From Amycolatopsis sp. DSM 110486 (GTDB lineage: Bacteria > Actinomycetota > Actinomycetes > Mycobacteriales > Pseudonocardiaceae), in the NCBI RefSeq assembly GCF_019468465.1, contig NZ_CP080519.1, positions 4,231,001 through 4,295,000 on the forward strand: DNA of 64,000 bases. The letters are read 5' to 3'. The position numbers were made by a program, and so were the translations under genes. Below are positions 31,643 through 39,497 of this stretch, one piece after another. The stretch's first letter is position 1; each line of letters begins with the position of its first letter. A model generated the notes under the pieces. The model worked only from the letters and a program-made list of their open reading frames with translations, did not search any database and was not told the DNA's origin.

Positions 31643-33054
31643 TGGCCCCCTCCAGGAACAGCCGGCACGTCGAGCACCACCGGCACGGTCAGCACGGACC
31701 AGTTGCGTTCGGCCTGCAGCCACAGCCGGTAGCGGCCGGGCGCGGGGAAGGTGAACGTGAAAGGCACGTCGGGCCCGTACGCGGCGACGGTCTCGTCCGG
31801 CACGCCCGTGAGGCCCGGTACGTACGGCGGCATCGCGTGCGCGTGGGCCCACGTCGGTGCGGTGGCGGCCGCGGCGCCGAGGTTGTTTGCCGAGGGCAGC
31901 GGCCCGACGACGATCAGGTGGCCCAGCATGCCCAGCCACGGCTGGAGATCGCCGGTGGGGAAGTGCGCGGTGACGGTGACGGGCGTGCGGGCTTGCACGG
32001 CCGTGGTCGTCACGTCGATCCGCACTCCGTCGACGACGCGTTTTCCCGGCCCTGCGGGGACTTCGGCGGGGTTGCCGGTGCCGCCGCTGAAGTCCACAGT
32101 GGACCTCGCCAGCTGAACGCCGCCGCCGCGTCGCTCGAGTTCCGCGGCGACCGCGTAGGTCCCGGACTCCGGCGGGGTGAAGTCGACGCGGTATTCGCCG
32201 GGTGCCACCCGCACCGGGTGCAGGTGCCACAGGCGGCCCGAAGGTGAGACGACGATGAGGTGCACCAGCGCGTCGTCGTGGATCACGAGGTCGTCGGCGG
32301 GCCGGCCGGTGGAGCCGTCGGTGAAGTGCAGGGCGATCGACTTTCCTTGCGCGCCAACGGTCAGGTTCACCGGCGGCCGCGAGTAGTCCGTGCCGGGCAG
32401 GCGTGACAGCGCGTACGGATCGGTGACGTTGTCGACGGTCGCGTCGAGCTGTGCGCCCGGCGCGGGCGGCGGGGGAGTGCCGGTGGACAGCAGCGCGCCG
32501 GTGACCGCGACGGCCAGTGCCGCGACCATCCCGCCCGTCGGCAGCAGGGCGTAGGCGGTTCTGCGTGACCGCACCGCCACGACCAAGGCGATGAGCAGAA
32601 GCGCTCCTGCCGCAACGAAACCGCCGTACGCCGCCTTCTCCCACGGCGGCACCACGCGCGCCGGGACGACGAACGGAATGGTCGCGGTCGTCGTCCCGTC
32701 GGTCAGCCGCAGTTCCCATGGCCCGGCGTGGTCGACGCCGACCGTGCCCGAGTAGAGCCCGGGTGTCGCGCCGAGCACGACGTCGCCGCGGGAGAACACG
32801 ATGCCGTCGGCGGCCGCCGCCAGGCGCAGCGTCCCGGGCGCGGTGCCCGCGTGCGTGGCGATGTCGACGTGCAGGTCGCCCGGTGTCACGTCGATCCGCC
32901 GGATGATCACGGTCAGCTCGCGGGCGCCGAGCGTTTGCGCCACCTGGATGTCCGCGCCGACCGGCGCCCCGTCGGCGTGCGCGGTGCCGCCGCCGAGCGC
33001 GATCCCCAGCGCGCACAGCACCATCAGTAGCGCCGTTCTCTTTGTGGTCCCCAT
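31639..33054 (-). CDS. Large exported membrane protein (first gene of the operon)
   Basis: A 471-residue protein. Signal peptide (TALLMVLCALGIALGGGTAHA), outer beta domain (about 30-145), two central membrane helices (AAYGGFVAAGALLLIALVVA and LLPTGGMVAALAVAVTGALL), then a C-terminal outer region with two similar domains containing LVHLIVVSPSGRLWHLHP and LGHLIVVGPLPSANN, plus a His/Met-rich loop (TWAHAHAMPPY). The repeated HLIVV-x-P-x segments and the His-rich loop suggest a metal-handling surface. ATG 33054 has no clear ribosome-binding site. Function unknown. Confidence 0.75.
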   Translation of the reverse strand: MGTTKRTALLMVLCALGIALGGGTAHADGAPVGADIQVAQTLGARELTVIIRRIDVTPGDLHVDIATHAGTAPGTLRLAAAADGIVFSRGDVVLGATPGLYSGTVGVDHAGPWELRLTDGTTTATIPFVVPARVVPPWEKAAYGGFVAAGALLLIALVVAVRSRRTAYALLPTGGMVAALAVAVTGALLSTGTPPPPAPGAQLDATVDNVTDPYALSRLPGTDYSRPPVNLTVGAQGKSIALHFTDGSTGRPADDLVIHDDALVHLIVVSPSGRLWHLHPVRVAPGEYRVDFTPPESGTYAVAAELERRGGGVQLARSTVDFSGGTGNPAEVPAGPGKRVVDGVRIDVTTTAVQARTPVTVTAHFPTGDLQPWLGMLGHLIVVGPLPSANNLGAAAATAPTWAHAHAMPPYVPGLTGVPDETVAAYGPDVPFTFTFPAPGRYRLWLQAERNWSVLTVPVVLDVPAVPGGGQ

Positions 33055-33168
33055 CACGGGAAAAGGTAGCGAGGTCACGGCAGCCGAATCGTCACGGAAG
33101 CGGGGGAAGATCCATCCCCGGTTCGGGGGATGTAGACCCTGAGGTGCCGGTCCCCTTGCACGGTGTCC

Positions 33169-33214
33169 TTGCAAAGCGGAACAATGCTCCGTATGGTTAA
33201 CGGAGCAACGTTCC
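33169..33214 (+). promoter_or_regulatory. Promoter with paired dyads upstream of aldo/keto reductase
   Basis: TTGCAA (33169-33174) and TATGGT (33192-33197) with a 17-bp spacer form a promoter. GGAACAATGCTCC (33178-33190) lies in the spacer and GGAGCAACGTTCC (33202-33214) just after the -10; they are mirror images and together form a long dyad centred near 33196. This looks like a repressor site; the regulator is not identified. Confidence 0.7.
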
Positions 33215-33238
33215 GCTTGTTTCTCGGAGGACCATCCC

Positions 33239-34258
33239 ATGCAGTACCGCACCTTGGGTCGTACCGGCGTGCAGGTCAGCGCGCTCTCGCTCGGCGCCAT
33301 GAACTTCGGCGCGATCGGCCGCACCACGCAGGACGACGCCACGACCATCGTCGACGCCGCGCTCGAAGGCGGCATCAACGTCGTCGACACGGCCGACATG
33401 TACGGCACCGGCGAGTCGGAGGTGATGGTCGGCAAGGCCATCGCCGGCCGCCGCGACGACCTCGTGCTGGCCACGAAGGCCGCCATGCCGATGGGCGACG
33501 AGCGCAACCACCGCGGCAGCTCGCGCCGCTGGCTCGTCACGGAGCTCGACAACAGCCTGCGCCGGCTCGGCGTCGACCACGTCGACCTCTACCAGATCCA
33601 CCGCTGGGACCCCGCGACCAGCGACGAGGAGACGCTTTCCGCGCTCACTGACCTGCAGCGCGCCGGGAAGATCCGCTACTTCGGCTCGTCGACCTTCCCC
33701 GCGTACAAGATCGTGCAGGCGCAGTGGGCGGCGCGTGAGCACCACCTGAGCCGCTACGTGACCGAGCAGCCCAGCTACTCGATCCTGCAACGCGGCATCG
33801 AGGCCGACGTGCTGCCGATGACCGCGGAGTACAGCCTCGGCGTGCTGGCGTGGAGCCCGCTCGCGTCCGGCTGGCTGTCGGGCGCCGTCCGCGAGGGGCG
33901 CGAGATCACGACGAGCCGCTCTCAGGTTCTGCCTCAGCGTTTCGACCTGACGCTGCCCGCCAACCAGGCTCGCCTCGACGCCGTGGAGCGCCTGGCGAAG
34001 GTCGCCGCCGCCGCCGGGCTCACGCTGATCCAGCTCGCGCTCGGGTTCGTGACCGCGCACCCGGCCGTGACCAGCGCGATTATCGGCCCGCGCACGCTGG
34101 AGCACCTGCGTTCGCACCTCGCGGCCGCCGACACCGTGCTGTCCGCCGACGTGCTGGACGCGATCGACGAGATCGTCGCGCCCGGTGTGGACCTGGCTGC
34201 GCACGAGAAGTTCGACACCCCACCCGCTCTGCTCGACCCGGCCCTGCGTCGCCGCTGA
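33239..34258 (+). CDS. Aldo/keto reductase
   Basis: A 339-residue TIM-barrel oxidoreductase of the AKR superfamily (YajO/YhdN-like). It has the DTADMYGTGESE motif with catalytic Asp and Tyr, KAAMPMGDERN with the Lys, VDLYQIHRWDP with the His, and SSTFPAYKIV. It uses NADPH to reduce aldehydes or ketones; the substrate is unknown. GGAGG at 33226-33230 sets the ATG. It forms an operon with the luciferase-like oxidoreductase 13 nt downstream. Confidence 0.93.
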   Translation: MQYRTLGRTGVQVSALSLGAMNFGAIGRTTQDDATTIVDAALEGGINVVDTADMYGTGESEVMVGKAIAGRRDDLVLATKAAMPMGDERNHRGSSRRWLVTELDNSLRRLGVDHVDLYQIHRWDPATSDEETLSALTDLQRAGKIRYFGSSTFPAYKIVQAQWAAREHHLSRYVTEQPSYSILQRGIEADVLPMTAEYSLGVLAWSPLASGWLSGAVREGREITTSRSQVLPQRFDLTLPANQARLDAVERLAKVAAAAGLTLIQLALGFVTAHPAVTSAIIGPRTLEHLRSHLAAADTVLSADVLDAIDEIVAPGVDLAAHEKFDTPPALLDPALRRR

Positions 34259-34271
34259 AAGGAACCTCTCC

Positions 34272-35129
34272 ATGTCACCTCGGTTCGGCATCATGACCGC
34301 CCCGATGCAGGTGGGCTACGACGACCTCGTGCGCGTCTGGCGCGAAGCCGACGCACTGCCGGAGATCGAGCACGCCTGGCTCTTCGACCACCTCCTGCCC
34401 ATCGCCGGCGACCCCGACGGCCCGATTTTCGAAGGCTGGACCCTGCTTTCGGCCCTCGCCGCGCAAACTTCGCGCCTGCGCCTGGGCCTCATGGTCACCA
34501 GCAACCGCTTTCGCCCGCCCGCCGTGCTCGCCAAGATCGCCACGACCGTCGACGTGGTTTCCGCCGGCCGCTTGGACTTCGGCATCGGCGTCGGCTCACG
34601 CCCGAGCCATCCGCTGGCGAGGCGCGAATACGAAGCCCACGGCTTGCCGTTCCACGAGACCGCGCACGCGGTCCAGGCCCTCGCCGAAGCCTGCACGGTC
34701 ATCCGTCGCTTGTGGACGGACGACGCGCCCTTCGACTTCGCCGGCGACACCGTCCGGCTGAAGGGTGCGTTCGGCAACCCCAAGCCCGTGCAGCGCCCCC
34801 ACCCCCCGATCGTCATCGGCGGCCGCGCGGCCGCCACCCTGCGCGTGGCCGCCGCCCACGCCGACATCTGGAACATCCCGGGCGGCGACCTCGAAGACGC
34901 CGTGAGCCGCAGCGCCCTTCTCGACCGCTACTGCACCGAGCTCAGCCGTGACCCGGCGGAGATCACCCGCTCGATCCACCTGCAGGCGTCCTACGAGGAC
35001 CCCGGCCACACGCGCAAAGCCATCGCCGAGGCCGTCGACGCCGGCTTCGAACACGTGGTTCTCGGGCTGCCGTCGCCGTTCCCCGAGGGCGTCGCGCACT
35101 GGGTCGTCGACGAGCTGATCAAGGTCTAG
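34272..35129 (+). CDS. LLM-class flavin/F420-dependent oxidoreductase
   Basis: A 285-residue luciferase-like monooxygenase/oxidoreductase. It has HAWLFDHLLPIAGD, LRLGLMVTSNRFRPPAVLAK and GRLDFGIGVGSRPSHPLARR, the pattern of F420-dependent actinobacterial members, then RPHPPIVIGG. It probably uses F420H2 or FMNH2; the substrate is unknown. AAAGGA precedes ATG 34272. The stop overlaps the convergent hydrolase by 4 nt. Confidence 0.92.
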   Translation: MSPRFGIMTAPMQVGYDDLVRVWREADALPEIEHAWLFDHLLPIAGDPDGPIFEGWTLLSALAAQTSRLRLGLMVTSNRFRPPAVLAKIATTVDVVSAGRLDFGIGVGSRPSHPLARREYEAHGLPFHETAHAVQALAEACTVIRRLWTDDAPFDFAGDTVRLKGAFGNPKPVQRPHPPIVIGGRAAATLRVAAAHADIWNIPGGDLEDAVSRSALLDRYCTELSRDPAEITRSIHLQASYEDPGHTRKAIAEAVDAGFEHVVLGLPSPFPEGVAHWVVDELIKV

Positions 35130-35959
35130 CCCAAGAACTCCCGCAGGTGCGACACCACCACCTCCGGTTGTTCCTCCGGCAGGAAGTGGCCGCAGTTGTC
35201 GAGGCCGACGCCGGTGACGTTGTCGGCGTAGTCGCGCCAGATGTCGAGGGTCGGGAGTTTGCCGAGAAGGCCGGCCTGGCCCCACATCGCGAGCAGGGGC
35301 TGGCTGAGGCGCTTGCCCGCGGCGTAGTCGGCGTCGTCGAGGGTGGCGTCGTCCGGGAAGGAGGCGCGGTAGTCGTCGAAGCCGGCGCGCAGGGCGCCCG
35401 GGGCGGAGAACGCGCGCACGTACTCGTCGACGTCCTCGGCGGGCAGGCCCTGGCGCTGGAACGTCCAGCGTTCGAAGAAGTAGCCGAGGTACGCGGCGAT
35501 GTTGCTGCCCGCCAGCAGCTCCGGCAGGTCGGGCTGCAGGTGGAACAGCCAGTGCCAGTAGCCCTTCGCGACGTCGGAGTCGAGCCGCTTCCACATCTCG
35601 CGCGTCGGCGCGATGTCGAGTACGGCCAGGCGCTCGACCTGCTCGGGCCGGTCCAGCGCCCAGCGGTGCCCGACGCGGCCGCCGCGGTCGTGGCCGACGA
35701 CGGCCAGCCGGTCGAAGCCGAGCTGCTCGGCGAGCTGCGCGAGGTCGGCGGCCATCGTGTGCTTGTCGTAGCCGCCACGCGGCTTGTCGGTGCGGCCGTA
35801 GCCGCGCAGGTCGGGCGCGATCACGGTGTGGGTTTCGGCGAGCGGGCCCGCGACGCGGTGCCAGCAGTGCGACGTCTGCGGCCAGCCGTGCAGCAGGAAC
35901 ACGGGCGGGCCGTCGCCGCCGCGCAGGTAGTGCATCCGGAGGTCGCCGACCTGGGCCAT
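35126..35959 (-). CDS. Haloacetate dehalogenase-type alpha/beta hydrolase
   Basis: A 277-residue alpha/beta hydrolase with Asp as nucleophile: VVGHDRGGRVGHRW places Asp91, Arg92 and Arg95, and H136-W137 (KGYWHWLF) follow at the same spacing as Arg111, Arg114, His155 and Trp156 in fluoroacetate dehalogenase; the catalytic His is His258 in GHFLPEEQPE. This set of residues hydrolyses 2-haloacetates to glycolate. Epoxide hydrolase is the main alternative. ATG 35959 is 5 nt after a TAGAAT -10 and lacks a Shine-Dalgarno, so it is likely leaderless; an earlier ATG at 35980 lies inside the operator. It is divergent from a CGNR regulator. Confidence 0.85.
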   Translation of the reverse strand: MAQVGDLRMHYLRGGDGPPVFLLHGWPQTSHCWHRVAGPLAETHTVIAPDLRGYGRTDKPRGGYDKHTMAADLAQLAEQLGFDRLAVVGHDRGGRVGHRWALDRPEQVERLAVLDIAPTREMWKRLDSDVAKGYWHWLFHLQPDLPELLAGSNIAAYLGYFFERWTFQRQGLPAEDVDEYVRAFSAPGALRAGFDDYRASFPDDATLDDADYAAGKRLSQPLLAMWGQAGLLGKLPTLDIWRDYADNVTGVGLDNCGHFLPEEQPEVVVSHLREFLG

Positions 35960-35966
35960 CGAAGAT

Positions 35967-36028
35967 TCTAACCGGATCATGAGGTTAGACGCTACCGGAT
36001 GTAGCTAACCGGTGGCAAGGGTTAGAAT
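35967..36028. promoter_or_regulatory. Divergent promoters with two CTAACC-N9-GGTTAG dyads
   Basis: CTAACC...GGTTAG occurs at 35968-35988 and 36005-36025, each with exactly 9 bp between arms and centres 37 bp apart. The outer arms run into a TAGAAT -10 on each side (35970-35965 leftward, 36023-36028 rightward). Both start codons follow at 5-6 nt. A protein on these sites would cover both -10 boxes. Confidence 0.8.
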
Positions 36029-36034
36029 CCACCC

Positions 36035-36574
36035 ATGGAGTGGGTCTTCGACGGCGGCCGGCCGAGTCTCGACCTCGTCAACACGCTGCGCAACCGCTAC
36101 CAGGCCGAGGGGTTCGAGCAGCTGACGTCGCCCGAAGCGCTCGCCGAGTGGCTGTCGCTCGCCGGCCTCACCGAGGGCCGGGTGCCCGTCACGGAGGAAG
36201 ACCTCGAAACGGCGAAATGGCTCAGGGAGGCAGTGAACCGGCTGGTCACCACCCCGCCGGCGCAGCAGGACGTCGAGCTCGTCAACAAAGCCGTCGAGGA
36301 GCCGCTGCCCAACGCGCGCCTGCAGTTGTCGGGCGGTGAACTGCACAAAGCGGCACCCATTCCCCGTAACCCGGTCGCCGCCGCCTTCGCGCTGATCGCC
36401 GCCGACGTGATCGAACTGGTGACCAGTCCGGTGGACGTCCGCGTCTGCGCGGCCGAAGACTGCGGCCTCCGCTTCGCGGACGCATCACCCCGCCGCACCC
36501 GCCAATGGTGCTCGATGTCCCGCTGCGGCAACCGCGCCAAGGCCCGAGCGCACTACGCCCGCACCCGAGCCTGA
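36035..36574 (+). CDS. CGNR zinc-finger/ABATE-domain regulator
   Basis: A 179-residue protein. The N-terminal ABATE domain (about 5-120) begins FDGGRPSLDLVNTLRNRY; the C-terminal zinc finger has VCAAEDCGLRFAD then RQWCSMSRCGNRAKARAHY, the CGNR motif with four Cys ligands. Members are thought to be stress-type transcription regulators. Divergent from the haloacetate-dehalogenase-type hydrolase and flanked by two identical-architecture dyads, it is the likely repressor of both genes (inference). Confidence 0.93.
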   Translation: MEWVFDGGRPSLDLVNTLRNRYQAEGFEQLTSPEALAEWLSLAGLTEGRVPVTEEDLETAKWLREAVNRLVTTPPAQQDVELVNKAVEEPLPNARLQLSGGELHKAAPIPRNPVAAAFALIAADVIELVTSPVDVRVCAAEDCGLRFADASPRRTRQWCSMSRCGNRAKARAHYARTRA

Positions 36575-36575
36575 G

Positions 36576-37421
36576 TCAGGAGATCAGCCGGTAGGCCCAC
36601 GGATGGGCGCGCAGCCACACGTTCAGCTTGCCGATCCACCGCATGTGCGCCGTCCGCAACGGCACTGGCACCAACCAGCCGACAATCCGCACCACACGGC
36701 AGAATCGCGCGAACCGCAGCTGGTCACGAGAAGTCCACTGTAGACCGAGCTGCTCCCGCAAAGCCGACGGCAACGTCGCCCGGATCAAGAAAAGCTGCCC
36801 CGCGGCCTGCGCGCTCCGCAGTCGAGGCCACCACCGATCCGGCAGCCACCGCACGGGTTTCGGCACGGTGTGGATGGTCTCGAACAACGTCGTCATCGTC
36901 TCGTTCGGCCGGAACGACGCGACCATCTCGTCGTAGTACCGCTCGAACGCGGCCCAGTCCGCCGGCAGATCCCGCTCCCGCACGCCGAGCACCCGGCCGA
37001 TATCGCACATCTGCGCGTAGTACTCGTCAAGCTCGGCAAGACTCAACGGACGGCCGAAAAACCGTTGCACATCAACCGGAACCTTCACCAGCGTCGCATG
37101 CACCCACGCATACGCGCCGGGGTCGAGACCGCTGTACCGCCGCCCGTCGGCCACTCCGGTGAACGTCCGATGCAGCTCCCGCAACCGCGAAGCCTCGAAC
37201 CGCGCGCCCGAAGCACCGCCGTACACGTAAATCGACAGCGAAGCCCCCGTGCGCATCAATCGCGTCCAGGGATCCGAAACATAGTCCGAGTGGTCCCGCA
37301 CCCCAGCCGCGACCACGGGGTGCGCCACCTGCAGCACCAGCACCTGCCCCGCCAGCAGGAGGTCGCGGAAGTCGCCGAAGTACCGCCACGCAGCGGTGCC
37401 CGGCACGACCGGCGGCCCCAC
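36576..37421 (-). CDS. MpaB/latex-clearing-type oxygenase family (DUF2236)
   Basis: A 281-residue member of the DUF2236 heme-b family, which includes fungal MpaB and the rubber oxygenase Lcp. Visible features are LQVAHPVVAAGVRDHSDY with the likely heme-ligand His, RLMRT, the KVPVDVQRFFG helix and WTSRDQ. Bacterial members are mostly uncharacterised oxygenases. The GTG start sits 1 nt after the stop of the TetR gene, so it is the third gene of the amidase-TetR operon. Confidence 0.88.
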   Translation of the reverse strand: MGPPVVPGTAAWRYFGDFRDLLLAGQVLVLQVAHPVVAAGVRDHSDYVSDPWTRLMRTGASLSIYVYGGASGARFEASRLRELHRTFTGVADGRRYSGLDPGAYAWVHATLVKVPVDVQRFFGRPLSLAELDEYYAQMCDIGRVLGVRERDLPADWAAFERYYDEMVASFRPNETMTTLFETIHTVPKPVRWLPDRWWPRLRSAQAAGQLFLIRATLPSALREQLGLQWTSRDQLRFARFCRVVRIVGWLVPVPLRTAHMRWIGKLNVWLRAHPWAYRLIS

Positions 37422-37422
37422 G

Positions 37423-37965
37423 TCAGGCCCCGCGCAGCAGCATCATCAGCGGCTCGGCGGCCGCCACGTCGGTGCCCGTCGACAGCCGGCGCAGCTGCAA
37501 CCCGGCGATGAGCGCGACGACGGGACCCGCCACCCGCGCGGGATCAGCCACGCCGAGCGCACGCAGGATCGTCGTGGCCAGATCGTCGTACGCGGCGAAG
37601 CAGCGCGCGGACGCTTCGCGCAGCCCGGGATCGCGCGCGGCCTGGAGGTAGAGCTCGTGGGGCGCGAGGTCGTCGGTGCCGAACGGCAGCTGCTCGATCA
37701 CGTGCTCCACCACGGCCGCGGCCTGCTCGAGGCTGAGGCCGTCGGCTCGGTGGGCGTCGGCGATCGCGGCGAGCTTCGCCGTCTCCTCCTCGGCGAACAG
37801 CAGCATCGCCTCGCGCAGGAGCGCCGTCTGGCTGGGGAAGTGGTAGGTCAGTGTGCCGAGCGAGACGCCCGCGGCGGCCACGATGCGCCGGTTGGTGAGC
37901 CCGCCGACGCCTTGTTCGCCGACGACCTCGAGCGTCGCCCGCAGGATCGCGTCGCGGGTGTTCAC
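37423..37965 (-). CDS. TetR-family transcriptional regulator
   Basis: A 180-residue TetR repressor. The helix-turn-helix is in RDAILRATLEVVGEQGVGG then LTNRRIVAAAGVSLGTLTYHF; the rest is the helical ligand domain (TetR_C_6-like). GTG 37965 overlaps the amidase stop (GTGA). It is encoded within the operon it probably controls; an 18-bp palindrome lies in front of the first gene. Confidence 0.93.
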   Translation of the reverse strand: MNTRDAILRATLEVVGEQGVGGLTNRRIVAAAGVSLGTLTYHFPSQTALLREAMLLFAEEETAKLAAIADAHRADGLSLEQAAAVVEHVIEQLPFGTDDLAPHELYLQAARDPGLREASARCFAAYDDLATTILRALGVADPARVAGPVVALIAGLQLRRLSTGTDVAAAEPLMMLLRGA

Positions 37966-39350
37966 CACACCCTTGCGGGCCGGCGCAGGTGCCACCGTTG
38001 GACCTCTTCCAGTTGCGCGGCAACGGAGATCAGCCGCTCCTCGGCGTGCGACGGGCCCAGCAGCTGGGCGCCGAGGGGGAGCCCGTCCGCCGTCTGTCCG
38101 GCCGGGACGTTGATTCCCGGCCAGCCCAGCACGTTCCACGGCCAAGCGTAGGGGCACGCGGCGATCATCGTCTGGTCGGTGCGCCAGCCGGTGAGGCCGT
38201 CGAACGCGCCGGTCTTCGGCGGCGGCGTCGCGGTGGTCGGGGTGAGCAGCACGTCGACGCGTCCGAACACCGAGCCGATGCGGCGCTGCAGCGCGGGTTC
38301 GAGCGCGCGGGCGAGTTTCAACGCGCCGGCGAGCACGGTGCCCTGCTGCGCGTTGCCGCGGGTGCGCGGGTCGAGCTTGGCCTTCTCGGGGACGCGAGCG
38401 GCCCAGTCGCGCACGCCGGTGAGCGAGCGAGGCAGGAAGGTGAGCCCGATGAGCCCGTAGTCCGGATCGATCTCGACGATTTCGTGGCCCATGTTCGCGA
38501 GCGCCTCCGCGGTGTTGCGCACGGCCGCTTCGACCATCGGGTCGAGGGTGGTTTTCGTTGCGGTGAAGGGAATCCTCGTCGACAGCCCGATGCGCAGCCG
38601 GCCGGGTTCGCGGCGGGCCGCACTGCGGAAGGTGCTGTCGGAGCCCGTGGTGACGTCGAGCAGGGTCGCCGCGTCGGCCACGGTCCGGGCGAGCGGCCCG
38701 AGCACGGTGAGGCCGTGGAACAGCTCCCCGCCCAGCGGCACGCGTCCGCGCTGCGTCTTGATGCCGACGAGCCCCGTCCACGCTGCCGGGATGCGCACCG
38801 ACCCGGCGCCGTCCGAGCCCAGCGCGGCCGCGACCACGCGGCCGGCCACCGCGGCCGCCGAGCCGCCGGAGGACCCGCCGGGCGTGTGGTCGGGGTGCCA
38901 CGGGTTGCGCGTGACCCCGAACGCCGGCCCTTCCGTGAACGGCCATTGCCCCAGCTCAGGCGTGTTCGTCTTGCCGATGATCACCGCGCCGGCCCGCTTG
39001 AGCAGCCCTACGGCCGGCGCGTCCTGCGTCGCGGCGGGGAAGTCGCCCGCGCAGCCGAACGCCGTCGGCAGGCCCGCGAGGTCCACGTCGTCCTTGATCG
39101 CGACGGGCACGCCCAGCAACGGCGTTCGGTCACCTCGCGCCCGGCGTCGATCGGCTTCTTCGGCCTCAACGAGGGCTTCCTCGTCCCGGATCCGGCGGAA
39201 GGCGTTCAGTACAGGTTGGCTCGCGTGCGCCTCTGCCAGGGCCGCGGCCGTGAGCGCCACGGACGTCGTTTCGCCTGCTTCAAGCGCCGCCACCTGCTCG
39301 GAGACGGTCGTGAACGCGACTGCGCTGATCTCAGAAGCCCTGACGGTCAT
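37962..39350 (-). CDS. Amidase (amidase signature family)
   Basis: A 462-residue amidase signature enzyme. The Ser-cisSer-Lys triad is visible: VAIKDDVDLAG (Lys), TPGGSSGGSAAAVA (cis-Ser) and GSDGAGSVRIPAAWTGLVG (nucleophile Ser region). It hydrolyses an amide, possibly a nylon-oligomer-like or drug-like substrate; the true substrate is unknown. It is the first gene of the amidase-TetR-MpaB operon. Confidence 0.93.
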   Translation of the reverse strand: MTVRASEISAVAFTTVSEQVAALEAGETTSVALTAAALAEAHASQPVLNAFRRIRDEEALVEAEEADRRRARGDRTPLLGVPVAIKDDVDLAGLPTAFGCAGDFPAATQDAPAVGLLKRAGAVIIGKTNTPELGQWPFTEGPAFGVTRNPWHPDHTPGGSSGGSAAAVAGRVVAAALGSDGAGSVRIPAAWTGLVGIKTQRGRVPLGGELFHGLTVLGPLARTVADAATLLDVTTGSDSTFRSAARREPGRLRIGLSTRIPFTATKTTLDPMVEAAVRNTAEALANMGHEIVEIDPDYGLIGLTFLPRSLTGVRDWAARVPEKAKLDPRTRGNAQQGTVLAGALKLARALEPALQRRIGSVFGRVDVLLTPTTATPPPKTGAFDGLTGWRTDQTMIAACPYAWPWNVLGWPGINVPAGQTADGLPLGAQLLGPSHAEERLISVAAQLEEVQRWHLRRPARVW

Positions 39351-39370
39351 CGGGCCACCCCCGGGGTTCT

Positions 39371-39388
39371 CGTTCGTTCGAACGAACG
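39371..39388. promoter_or_regulatory. 18-bp palindrome, probable TetR operator
   Basis: CGTTCGTTCGAACGAACG is a perfect self-complementary 18-mer, 21 bp upstream of the amidase start. The TetR gene lies in the same operon. Confidence 0.75.
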
Positions 39389-39497
39389 TTACCACCGGAC
39401 TGTGATTCCGGCTCCCTGGTTCGACAGCCGCCCTGCCCGAGGCTGACGATTGTGTCCGAATCCCGGCACCAGCCCGCCCCAGCACCACGGAGGATCG

